The notes under the pieces: model-generated
The model's input: the letters and a program-made list of their open reading frames with translations, nothing else
Told to the model about the DNA's origin: nothing
Database searches by the model: none
NCBI GenBank assembly: GCA_027618995.1
Contig: JAQCGO010000023.1
Span: forward strand, 1 to 36,102
Source: Pseudomonadota bacterium
Lineage (GTDB): Bacteria; Pseudomonadota; Gammaproteobacteria; Steroidobacterales; Woeseiaceae
Direction of reading: 5' to 3'
Length of the DNA: 36,102 nt
In this document: piece by piece, positions 23,073 to 30,142 of the stretch
Numbering within the stretch: the stretch's first letter is position 1
How the letters are laid out: each line of letters begins with the position of its first letter
Program-made: the position numbers and the translations under genes

Positions 23073-24206
23073 GTGAGCAACAATCGACGTCAATTTATAA
23101 AAGGCAGCCTGCTCGGCGGTGCGGCGATCGCGAGCGGCGCGATGTCGCAAGCGGCGGGTGCGACCGCAGCGGTCGGTGCATCCAAACCATTGTCTATTCT
23201 CATTCTGGGCGGTACCGGGTTTATCGGTCCGCACATGGTGCGTGAAGCGTTGCGTCGCGGTCATTCCGTGACGCTCTTCAACCGCGGTCGAAGCAACGAC
23301 GAATTGTTTCCCGATCTGGAAACGATCATCGGTGATCGCGGCGGCAACCTCGCCGGACTACAGGGCAGAAAATGGGATGCGGTCATTGATAACTCAGGCT
23401 ATGTGCCAAGACACGTCGCTGACTCTGCGGCCATGTTGGCGGCCAACGTCGGGCACTACCTCTATATCTCGACCATCTCCGTGTACGCTGCCTGGTCTGC
23501 GCCAAACGATGAGAACTCGGCGCTCGCGACGATTGCAGACGAAAGCACTGAAGCGGTGACCGGCGAGACCTACGGCCCGCTGAAAGCGCTGTGCGAGCGG
23601 CGTGCCGCTGCGGCGATCGATGCGGACCGGCTGACGATACTGCGGCCGACCTACATTTGTGGCCCCGGCGACCACACGGACCGATTTTCCTACTGGCCGG
23701 TCAGGGTAGCGAAGGGCGGTGACATGCTATTGCCTGGGGGCCCCGATTACCCGATCCAGATCGTTGATGTGCGGGATCTCGCGAACTTCACGATCGACTG
23801 CCTCGATGGCCACATTAGCGGTACCTACAACACGGTTACGCCGGTCGGCTCTTACACCATGGGCGAACTGCTTGCCGACAGCCAGGCTGTCACGGCCACG
23901 ACGGTCGAGCCGGTGTGGGTGGACGAAGCGTTTGTCGCAGCCGCAGCGGAGAATAACAGCACACAAAACCACGGCATGTTCCCGATCTGGCATGCATTGT
24001 CCGGAGAGGAATCCCGGGTATCGAGTGTCAGTGGTGCGCGCGCCCGCGCGGCTGGCCTGCAGAACAGGCCCGTGCGCGAGACCATTCGTGACCTGCTTGC
24101 GTGGTGGCAAACGTTGCCAGCGGAGCGCACGGCCAATATGAGAGCGGGAATGGGTGCGGCGCAGGAAGCCGAGTTGATCGCGCTCTGGAGAAAGCAGAGC
24201 GCGTGA
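23073..24206 (+). CDS. Tat-exported NAD-dependent epimerase/dehydratase-like protein
   Basis: A 377-aa protein. Residues 1-30 are a twin-arginine signal (NNRRQFIKGSLLGGAAIASGA), so it is exported folded, with cofactor. A Rossmann motif follows in ILILGGTGFIGPHMVREALRRGH (residues 42-65) and an SDR-type YGPLKALCERR segment supplies a Tyr-x-x-x-Lys pair near residue 170. A substrate-domain motif LRPTYICGPGDHTDRFSYW follows. Extended SDRs of this kind are normally cytoplasmic, so export is notable; several gammaproteobacterial relatives share it as far as I recall. The start is GTG 23073, 4 bp after korB, so it may be co-transcribed with the 2-oxoacid oxidoreductase. Substrate unknown. Confidence 0.82.
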   Translation: MSNNRRQFIKGSLLGGAAIASGAMSQAAGATAAVGASKPLSILILGGTGFIGPHMVREALRRGHSVTLFNRGRSNDELFPDLETIIGDRGGNLAGLQGRKWDAVIDNSGYVPRHVADSAAMLAANVGHYLYISTISVYAAWSAPNDENSALATIADESTEAVTGETYGPLKALCERRAAAAIDADRLTILRPTYICGPGDHTDRFSYWPVRVAKGGDMLLPGGPDYPIQIVDVRDLANFTIDCLDGHISGTYNTVTPVGSYTMGELLADSQAVTATTVEPVWVDEAFVAAAAENNSTQNHGMFPIWHALSGEESRVSSVSGARARAAGLQNRPVRETIRDLLAWWQTLPAERTANMRAGMGAAQEAELIALWRKQSA

Positions 24207-24207
24207 A

Positions 24208-24245
24208 CAACAAACGCCCCGAGCTGAATGTCGGGGCGTTTGTTG
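24208..24245. terminator. Bidirectional terminator between convergent genes
   Basis: A near-perfect long stem: CAACAAACGCCCCGA at 24208-24222 pairs with TCGGGGCGTTTGTTG at 24231-24245, with an 8-nt loop. It lies between the epimerase-like gene (stop 24206) and the DUF2330 gene (stop 24255) and can serve both directions. Confidence 0.85.
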
Positions 24246-24254
24246 CAGCGTTAT

Positions 24255-25577
24255 TCACTCCCAGATGCGTTTCCACCACGGCGCTGAGTTGGTCTCCGGT
24301 GCAGCACCGCCGAAAAACGGAATCTTCGCCCTTATCGCAGCGATGTCCCAGCCGGTCAGATTCGCCAGCGTTTGTGCCTCACGCTCCTGGCGCTCGCGCG
24401 TCGCCGCCGCATAAGCCGAGGCGTCGCAGTTTGGCTGACCTTTCCAGGGGCGGCGAATCACATAGCGGCCCTGGTAGTTCTGGCGGTCGCCGGTTTCCTG
24501 AAACACAAGGTCTTCCGGAAAGTGCTTGCTGTCGTAGCTGACATGCAGGCGTGTCACGAACACGTCCTGTACCCCCGCTGGCGCAATTCCGCCATCCTTG
24601 CCGCCGATCCAGAACACACCGAGGCGGCGTAGTTCATCGCTGCTCAGTGGGTCGGCTGCACAGGGGTCGCACCAACCCATGTCCCAGGCATACTCGAGAA
24701 AGACGGCGCGTTCGTTTTCCTTCTGTGTTTCACGCGTGAACATCGCACGATAGAAGTCACCGAATTCCGCCTGTACAAATTCTGGTACCTCATTGTCGCT
24801 CGGGAGCTTTACCGTACGGTAGTTGCTCGTCTCGACGCGCCCGGTCCTGGTCAGCGCATAGACATACAGTTCCTGCTTGCCTTTCGCGTTCAGCGTGCCA
24901 AGTCGCATCGGCAGCATGAACTTGTTGCTTTCATAGGCGACCTGCAGAGGCCGTAATTTCGCAATGCGGAGCTTCGACTGTTCCTGCAGGTTCACCTGGG
25001 CAACGAAAAAGCGCATGTCCTGTTTAAGGTAGCTGTCGACGACTTTTTCTGCGCCTTGCGGAATGTTGTAGTCGTTTTCGGTGAGCCACTTGATCAGGCC
25101 GCCACTTTCCTCGGTGGACAGGATAAGGATGTCGTATTCGCCGACCGTATAGCTGGCCTCGATCGTGACGCCCAGCGCGCGGCTGCGCACTGTGTCTCGT
25201 TCCGCGGTCGCAGAAGGCGAAGTGTCGCCCATCGATTGCTTCATATACTCGAAGCGCATGCAGTGGTCGGGGTCGTGGTACTCGACCAGGCGTGGTGCGG
25301 TGTAGGCATCGAGATGCTCCACCAGCGCGTTGTCCGCGACATTGATCTGCTCACGTTCGATGAATGTGGGTACCGGCACCACGACCGCGAAGTCTTTGAC
25401 GGCTCCCTCGAAGTCGTTGACCATCGTGATGACCGTGCGATTTTCGTCGCGCACGAGCACAACCTGTGACGCCTGGTTGTACAAATTGGTATCGGCACGC
25501 GCGACATAGAAGCCACAGAACGCCTGCGCCGTGCCGGAGATCGCGATCGTCAGAATCGCGGAAAAGATCATAAACAT
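24255..25577 (-). CDS. DUF2330-family exported protein
   Basis: A 440-aa protein with a Sec signal peptide (MFMIFSAILTIAISGTAQA, cleaved before FCGFYVARAD). The mature protein begins with the DUF2330 signature: CGFYVARADTNLYNQASQVVLVRDENRTVITMVNDFEG, then KDFAVVVPVPTFI. A WCDPCA motif near residue 310 and a later lone cysteine suggest disulfides or a metal site. Function of the family is unknown; members are secreted. The start codon lies 8 bp from the divergent ATG at 25586, so its promoter must lie inside the opposite gene. Start could alternatively be Met3. Confidence 0.85.
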   Translation of the reverse strand: MFMIFSAILTIAISGTAQAFCGFYVARADTNLYNQASQVVLVRDENRTVITMVNDFEGAVKDFAVVVPVPTFIEREQINVADNALVEHLDAYTAPRLVEYHDPDHCMRFEYMKQSMGDTSPSATAERDTVRSRALGVTIEASYTVGEYDILILSTEESGGLIKWLTENDYNIPQGAEKVVDSYLKQDMRFFVAQVNLQEQSKLRIAKLRPLQVAYESNKFMLPMRLGTLNAKGKQELYVYALTRTGRVETSNYRTVKLPSDNEVPEFVQAEFGDFYRAMFTRETQKENERAVFLEYAWDMGWCDPCAADPLSSDELRRLGVFWIGGKDGGIAPAGVQDVFVTRLHVSYDSKHFPEDLVFQETGDRQNYQGRYVIRRPWKGQPNCDASAYAAATRERQEREAQTLANLTGWDIAAIRAKIPFFGGAAPETNSAPWWKRIWE

Positions 25578-25585
25578 GGCTGAAA

Positions 25586-25912
25586 ATGCATGACGATGAA
25601 GACCGATTGTTCGCAGCGCTGTTGCGTGCGGACGTGATTGACGACGCGGGTTTCAGCAAACAAATCGTGGCGCGTATTCGCCGTGATATCTGGCTGCGGC
25701 GTCTGGCCCTGCCGGGCGCGATGTTGTTAGGCAGTGCATTCGCGATCAAGGCGCTATTGCAGCTCGGATCGGTGTTTTCGGTTCTAAACGAATCGTTACC
25801 CGTTAGCCAGATCGAGTTGCCGGCAACGACATTGGCGCAACTGCCGATGCTATTGACGGTTGGCTGTTTGATGCTGATTGCCATAGTCACATTCAAATTA
25901 AGCGAAGAATAG
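25586..25912 (+). CDS. Small two-helix inner membrane protein
   Basis: A 108-aa protein. The N-terminus is acidic and cytoplasmic-looking (MHDDEDRLFAALLRADVIDDAGFSKQI), followed by RIRRDIWLRR and two hydrophobic helices, about 40-60 (LALPGAMLLGSAFAIKALL) and 86-103 (QLPMLLTVGCLMLIAIVTF). The layout resembles small proteins often paired with ECF sigma factors, but no sigma gene is adjacent. Family not recognised with confidence. The 33 bp to the next gene on the same strand suggest co-transcription. Confidence 0.65.
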   Translation: MHDDEDRLFAALLRADVIDDAGFSKQIVARIRRDIWLRRLALPGAMLLGSAFAIKALLQLGSVFSVLNESLPVSQIELPATTLAQLPMLLTVGCLMLIAIVTFKLSEE

Positions 25913-25945
25913 GCAGGCGAGACGCAGCGCATTGTCACCGACAAG

Positions 25946-26173
25946 ATGCTCGGATACATTGCGTGCATGAACCTCCGCGAACAGGTTGAATTGTTGTTGC
26001 CCAACTGGGAGCGCTGGTATCCGAGTTTGTTCGACGCGGCGAGTGATCTCGGCGTGATTCGAGCGGAAGTTTGCGATCCCGACACGCTCCTTTTAACCAG
26101 CCGCCACACGCAAGTGCGGCAGCAAGCAGAGGACGCCCATCGCGAGAAATGGGGCGGCCTGGAAACAGAATAA
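25946..26173 (+). CDS. Small hypothetical protein
   Basis: 75 residues from ATG 25946, or 68 from ATG 25967, where MNLREQVELLLPNWERWYP starts; the latter looks more natural, but neither has a clear ribosome binding site. The protein is soluble and rich in charged residues and tryptophan, without recognised motifs. Its TAA stop (26171-26173) abuts the ATG of the next gene (26174), consistent with translational coupling to the PLP enzyme. It might be a small partner of that enzyme; function unknown. Confidence 0.55.
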   Translation: MLGYIACMNLREQVELLLPNWERWYPSLFDAASDLGVIRAEVCDPDTLLLTSRHTQVRQQAEDAHREKWGGLETE

Positions 26174-27418
26174 ATGGCTTTTGATCCTATAGCTGCCCGC
26201 GCGCAGTTTCCGTCACTTGCGGTCGCCGACAAGGGCGTACGCAGAATTTACCTGGACAACCCTGCCGGCACGCAGGTGCCGTTATCCGTAGTGCAACGCA
26301 TGTCCGATTGCCTGCTGCATGGCAATGCGAATCTCGGTGGTTTTTTTCGCACGTCGGACCTGGCTGCGGAATTTGTTGACGATGCGCGTGCGGCGAGTGC
26401 CGACTTTCTCAATGCATCATCAGTGGATGAGATCATTTTCGGCCAGAACATGACCACGCTGACACTGCATCTGTCGCGGTCGATCGGGCGTCATCTCAAT
26501 GCCGGCGACGAAATTGTCTTGTCGAATATGGATCATGACGCGAATATTGCGCCGTGGCTTTTGCTGGCCCGTGATCATGGTTTGAACGTGCGCTGGCTGA
26601 AATTCAATACGGAATCGTTCGAGTTCGACACCGACGCGCTGGACAAAGCGCTGACAGAACGCACCAAACTGGTTTGCGTTGGCGGCGCCAGCAACATGAC
26701 CGGCACACTGAATGACCTGAAAGGACTGTGCACAAAGATCCGCGCCGCGGGCGCCTGGAGTTTTGTCGACGTCGTGCAATCAGCACCACATGTACTGGTC
26801 GACGTGCAGGATATCGGCTGTGATTTTCTAGCCTGCTCGGCGTACAAGTTCTTCGGCCCGCACCAAAGCATGCTTTGGGGTCGCCGCGACATCCTGCAGC
26901 AACTGGAACCCTATAAGGTCAGACCCGCACCCGAGGAATTGCCCTGGAGATTTGAGGCGGGCACGCAAAGCCACGAAGGTATTGCCGGAATCGGTGCCGC
27001 AATTGATTACTTTGCAGATATCGGCGGCACGGCAGGAGCGGGCGGCGACCGTCGGCAGCGACTGGTTACGGCGTTCGGACGGCTGTTCGCCTACGAGAAG
27101 TTGCTGGCCGGTCAGCTGATTGCCGGGTTGCAGGCGATTCCCGGTATCACGGTGCAGGGCATTACGGACAGAAATGCGCTTGATCGGCGCGTGCCGACCG
27201 TTTCTTTTACGCACGCAAGGAAACATCCGGACACGATTGCAAAAGCATTGGCCGAGCGGAATATTTTTGTCTGGAGTGGCCACAACTATGCCGTGGAGCC
27301 GGCGAAAGCACTCGGCATCTATGACACCGGTGGTGTTGTTCGCATCGGCGCTGTGCACTACAACACGGTCGCTGAAATCGACGAGACGCTGGCCGCGATC
27401 GAGGCCATTCCCGGTTAA
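26174..27418 (+). CDS. Cysteine-desulfurase-like class V aminotransferase
   Basis: A 414-aa PLP enzyme of fold type I. Signature regions: RIYLDNPAGTQVP near the N-terminus, DEIIFGQNMTTLT, EIVLSNMDHDANIAPW, SFVDVVQSAPHVLVDVQ (PLP-contacting Asp), and CDFLACSAYKFFGPHQSMLWG with the Schiff-base lysine Lys225. This resembles the 'cysteine desulfurase-like protein' subgroup related to SufS and isopenicillin-N-epimerase-type enzymes. The loop that carries the catalytic cysteine in SufS is not obvious here, so true desulfurase activity is doubtful. It has no suf or isc neighbours. The gene is preceded without a gap by a 75-codon ORF. Confidence 0.87.
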   Translation: MAFDPIAARAQFPSLAVADKGVRRIYLDNPAGTQVPLSVVQRMSDCLLHGNANLGGFFRTSDLAAEFVDDARAASADFLNASSVDEIIFGQNMTTLTLHLSRSIGRHLNAGDEIVLSNMDHDANIAPWLLLARDHGLNVRWLKFNTESFEFDTDALDKALTERTKLVCVGGASNMTGTLNDLKGLCTKIRAAGAWSFVDVVQSAPHVLVDVQDIGCDFLACSAYKFFGPHQSMLWGRRDILQQLEPYKVRPAPEELPWRFEAGTQSHEGIAGIGAAIDYFADIGGTAGAGGDRRQRLVTAFGRLFAYEKLLAGQLIAGLQAIPGITVQGITDRNALDRRVPTVSFTHARKHPDTIAKALAERNIFVWSGHNYAVEPAKALGIYDTGGVVRIGAVHYNTVAEIDETLAAIEAIPG

Positions 27419-27433
27419 AATGTCGGCAATAAA

Positions 27434-27468
27434 AAAGACCGCCCTGCTACTACAGCGGGGCGGCCTTT
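27434..27468 (-). terminator. Intrinsic terminator, strongest on the minus strand
   Basis: AAAGACCGCCCTGCT (27436-27450) pairs with AGCGGGGCGGCCTTT (27453-27468, one mismatch and one wobble). Reading on the minus strand a run of T residues follows (TCTTTTTTATTG), ideal for ending the 26-codon mini-gene; on the plus strand only TTTG follows, enough for weak termination of the PLP-enzyme gene. Confidence 0.75.
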
Positions 27469-27492
27469 GTGAGACGAATGACGGAAAACGGG

Positions 27493-27573
27493 TCAGCAGA
27501 TTACGGAAGGTTGCTCCATTATCCAAACAAGACCCAATGGTTTTCCTGACACCTTTGATATCTCACTAGACAT
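27493..27573 (-). CDS. Candidate 26-residue peptide gene with perfect Shine-Dalgarno
   Basis: An ATG at 27573 opens a 26-codon frame ending at TGA 27493. AAAGGAGGTGATCC directly precedes it (27574-27587), complementary over 14 nt to the 16S 3' end, with 6 nt between GGAGG and ATG. The peptide begins MSSEISKVSG, has a central KPLGLVW stretch with two Gly and one Trp, and ends PSVIC. A promoter lies upstream and an intrinsic terminator downstream, so it forms a complete transcription unit in the 328-bp space between two genes. I do not recognise the family; leader/core-like layout and the C-terminal Cys invite a secreted or modified peptide, but this is inference. It is too short to rely on coding statistics, and translation is unproven. 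Confidence 0.5.
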   Translation of the reverse strand: MSSEISKVSGKPLGLVWIMEQPSVIC

Positions 27574-27607
27574 GGATCACCTCCTTTCATGTGGTTTGCC
27601 CGTGATC

Positions 27608-27636
27608 AGTATCGCCAAAAAATCCCGGCAAGCCAA
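27608..27636 (-). promoter_or_regulatory. Candidate sigma-70 promoter of the 26-codon gene
   Basis: On the minus strand, -35 TTGGCT (27631-27636) and -10 GATACT (27608-27613) are separated by 17 bp, each matching the consensus at 4 of 6 positions. Transcription would start near 27600 and leave a leader of about 27 nt ending in the strong Shine-Dalgarno. Prediction by eye only. Confidence 0.4.
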
Positions 27637-27746
27637 GAAAATATTGCCTGAAATCAAGGGTATAAATCGGTAGTTGGCCGCGTTATGATATCCGGCCCGG
27701 CGCGCGAACCGGGGCATAAGAAGAATCAGATACGACGGAGCTCGCC

Positions 27747-27968
27747 ATGGGTGAGCAAGTGCCAGATCACAACGATCAATCTGCCGTGCCGGCCGCGCCG
27801 GCGCTGGTCACGGCCGCCGAGCGTATCGGCAGCCTCGATGTTCTTCGCGGTGTGGCGATACTCGGCATCCTGGTGATGAACATCTATGCTTTCGCCATGC
27901 CGTTTCCGGCGTACAGCAACCCGTTGTTGATGGGTGGCACCGAGCCGTTGAATCTCGGCACCTGTTAA
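27747..27968 (+). pseudogene. DUF418-family membrane protein, N-terminal fragment
   Basis: 73 codons. After a hydrophilic leader the sequence reads RIGSLDVLRGVAILGILVMNIYAFAMPFPAYSNP, the first membrane segment and signature of DUF418 proteins (normally about 400 aa, multi-spanning). The frame stops at TAA 27966-27968, just after EPLNLGT, where the family would continue with the next membrane helices. The rest of the gene is absent and TerB-like sequence takes its place. GGAG at about 27736 is a fair ribosome binding site. A non-functional remnant. Confidence 0.75.
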
Positions 27969-28318
27969 TGACCCTGGCTCGGGCAGCGGATGTGGATATC
28001 AATATTCAGAATATTGAGGTGGAAAGAATCCAGCAGATCCTGAAGCATCACACGGGCGAGAAATTCAGCGCCAAGGACATCCGGATGGCGGCGCGGGCCG
28101 AGCTGTATGCAGAGGCGACTTTGCGCAAGTACCTGCTTGCCGTCGGCAAGAAACTGCGCAGCAAGGATCGCAGGGATATTGTGCACGCGCTCACCGAGGT
28201 GTTTCGCAGTGACAGCGAAGTCAGTGTGCTCGAGATCGACTTTTTCAATGGCGTCGTGCGCGCGCTCAGGGCTACTCCGGCCGAGATTGCGGGTCTTGCC
28301 TCGGGCGATGTGAAATAG
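27968..28318 (+). pseudogene. TerB-like domain protein, N-terminally truncated
   Basis: A 116-codon frame reading as a mostly helical TerB (tellurite-resistance/DnaJ-associated) domain from its first LARAADVDINIQNIEVERIQQIL helix to the DSEVSVLEIDFFNGVVRALRATPAEI end. Members usually have about 30 more N-terminal residues; here the ATG (27968) is an internal methionine (upstream codons in frame read LLMTLARA), and it overlaps the stop of the DUF418 fragment as TAATG. The 3' end overlaps the convergent permease gene by 47 bp. Could still be translated by reinitiation, but a remnant is the simpler reading. Confidence 0.65.
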
Positions 28319-29252
28319 AATCCGGCGCTATCACTGCCGCGCTGCTGGTCGTCATCGCGCGCAGGTAGCGACTTGAAATGGCGCTTCCAATCTCACGATA
28401 GACCACGAATAAACCGGATCCGATGACCACGATGGCGCCCACCGTTACCCAGCGGTCGGGCACCTCGTTCCAAATCAGGTAGCCAGCCAGTGCACCACCG
28501 ACCAGCGCCGTGTATTCAAACGGTGCGAGCATGGCTGGGGCGGCGCGGCGGTATCCGCCAATGATTCCAATCCAGGTGATGACCGAGCAGGCACCGGCGA
28601 CACCAAACAGCAGCCAACCCACGGTGTCGGGCAACTGCCAGTTGCCGGCACCGAGCAATGCGGTTGAGACCAGTAAGGGTCCGACGACCACATACAGCGA
28701 GAGAGAGTAGCTGCTTTCCGTATCAGCCAGTTTACGTGCCGTGATTGCGAGGCAGGCGTAGAAGAATGCCGAGAACAGCACGGCAATATGTGCCAGGGCT
28801 ATTGCCTGTGAGCCCGGGCGCAAAATAATCAATACACCGATGAATCCGATCACGACGGCAGTCCAGCGTCGCCACCCCACATGCTCGCCAAGCATCGGTA
28901 CCGATAAAGCGGTAACCATCAATGGTGCTGTGAACCCCAGCGTCAACGCGTCTACCAGCGGCATGTGCGCCAGGCCGTAGAAAAACCCGAACACGGAACC
29001 GACCGCGAGAACTGTGCGCAGCAGATGCCAGCGCCAGCGCCGGGTCTTGAGACTGTCAATGCCGCCAAACTGGCGTGCAAGAAAGAAAAAAATCAACATA
29101 CCGAACAGGCTGCGCAAGAACACGAACTGCACCAGCGAATAGTCTGTGAGCAGGCCTTTAGCGGCGAGATCCAGGCCAAGGCCGCCCGCTACGCCAAGCA
29201 TCAGATACGCAATCGCCTTGCCTGTCTTATCGTCTTCGGCCATTGAGGTCAT
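28272..29252 (-). CDS. EamA-family (DMT) permease
   Basis: A 326-aa inner-membrane transporter of the drug/metabolite superfamily with about ten membrane helices in two EamA repeats. Repeat 1: AIAYLMLGVAGGLGLDLAAKGLL through LTLGFTAPLMVTALSVPMLGEHVGWRRW. Repeat 2: IALAHIAVLFSAFFYACLAITARKL through FEYTALVGGALAGYLIWNEVPDRWVTVGAIVVIGSG. The GFTAPL and E-x-x-x-RW signatures are typical. Substrate unknown. The frame is open to 29315; I use the first start consistent with the family (MTSMAEDDK, ATG 29252), with Met at 29243 as alternative. The hydrophilic tail after ISSRYLRAM is antisense to the TerB fragment. Confidence 0.87.
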   Translation of the reverse strand: MTSMAEDDKTGKAIAYLMLGVAGGLGLDLAAKGLLTDYSLVQFVFLRSLFGMLIFFFLARQFGGIDSLKTRRWRWHLLRTVLAVGSVFGFFYGLAHMPLVDALTLGFTAPLMVTALSVPMLGEHVGWRRWTAVVIGFIGVLIILRPGSQAIALAHIAVLFSAFFYACLAITARKLADTESSYSLSLYVVVGPLLVSTALLGAGNWQLPDTVGWLLFGVAGACSVITWIGIIGGYRRAAPAMLAPFEYTALVGGALAGYLIWNEVPDRWVTVGAIVVIGSGLFVVYREIGSAISSRYLRAMTTSSAAVIAPDSISHRPRQDPQSRPE

Positions 29253-29386
29253 TTTGATTCTGCAAGATAAATGAACGCCTGCTGAACGCGGTTGCACGCT
29301 CAGCAATGCGAGCATACAGGTTCAGCGTCGATTCAGCGAAGTGGTCGTTTAATGGAATCCGACCAGCAGGAATCGAGGATCAAATC

Positions 29387-30142
29387 ATGTTAACCATCAG
29401 ACCGGCATGGAATTTTGTTTCGATCGCGGCAGCATTTTCTGTGTGCTTTGTGACCGTGGATTCGGTAGCCGACGAATCGCCACGACTTTCCGTCACTACG
29501 CAAAACACCAAGTCAGGGCGCGACAGCGGCCTGCCGGGCAAAGTGTCGGAAGACGAGTTCGGTGCGCTGCAGACCAGTGGCGAACGGAATACGGGCAAAC
29601 GCTCGAACTTGTCGTCCAAAACCGGTGTTGCGCGCACTGCCAGCAACGACTTCTGGTTCTACTCAGCGGACGTCATCCTGTTCAATGACCACGATCTGGA
29701 CGGGCATTTTCACGGCGTCGACCTGTTGTTCGATGCCGACACCTACTATGCCGAAGCTGATGTTTACGCCGTCGTGTACCTGAGTCTCAGTGACGGCCCC
29801 TGGAACGAATATTTCGCGACCGACAACTTCACGTTGTTCGGCACATCGGCGGACGACGCATTCAATATCGTTACCGAACTGGTTTCCGGCTACCCGACGG
29901 GCAGCTACGACCTGCTGATTGAGCTATTTGATGCGTACAACGATGAATACCTTGCAGGCTTCGGGCCGCTGGACACATCAGCGCTGGCGTTTCTGCCGCT
30001 CGAAGATTCTCACCTGGATGTTCCCATGGTTGAGCCTACCGTGGTTGTTGTCGAGGATGGTGGCGGTTCGCTTGGCTGGCTGACTCTGCTCGTGCTGCTC
30101 GTCGCGCCGCGAGTGCTTGCGCGACGTTCGCCTGGATCATGA
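29387..30142 (+). CDS. Choice-of-anchor-H-like surface protein with GlyGly-CTERM-type tail
   Basis: A 251-aa exported protein with an N-terminal signal sequence (TIRPAWNFVSIAAAFSVCFVTVDSVA). The central domain holds repeated aromatic/acidic motifs: DFWFYSADVILFNDHDLDGHFHGVDLLFDADTYYAEADVYAVVYLS, then SGYPTGSYDLLIELFDAYND, matching the choice-of-anchor H pattern I recall. The C-terminus is EDGGGSLGWLTLLVLLVAPRVLARR: glycine-rich, hydrophobic, basic end, as in GlyGly-CTERM tails processed by rhombosortase. Start ATG 29387 has GAGG 9 nt upstream; the frame itself opens at 29306. The last 107 bp are antisense to the RND permease gene. Surface attachment is inferred. Confidence 0.78.
   Translation: MLTIRPAWNFVSIAAAFSVCFVTVDSVADESPRLSVTTQNTKSGRDSGLPGKVSEDEFGALQTSGERNTGKRSNLSSKTGVARTASNDFWFYSADVILFNDHDLDGHFHGVDLLFDADTYYAEADVYAVVYLSLSDGPWNEYFATDNFTLFGTSADDAFNIVTELVSGYPTGSYDLLIELFDAYNDEYLAGFGPLDTSALAFLPLEDSHLDVPMVEPTVVVVEDGGGSLGWLTLLVLLVAPRVLARRSPGS

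Noticed and set aside
22692..23264. 190-codon minus-strand frame across the korB/epimerase boundary
   Set aside because: Both plus-strand genes under it are firm; the frame is a shadow.
27574..27590. Plus-strand GGATCACCTCCTTTC, resembling the 3' end of 16S rRNA
   Set aside because: No other rRNA sequence flanks it. The reverse complement is a perfectly placed Shine-Dalgarno for a minus-strand ORF, which explains the match.
27747..28318. DUF418-TerB region as a genuine two-domain operon
   Set aside because: The DUF418 part lacks all but its first membrane helix and the TerB start is internal, so two remnants at a deletion joint is simpler.
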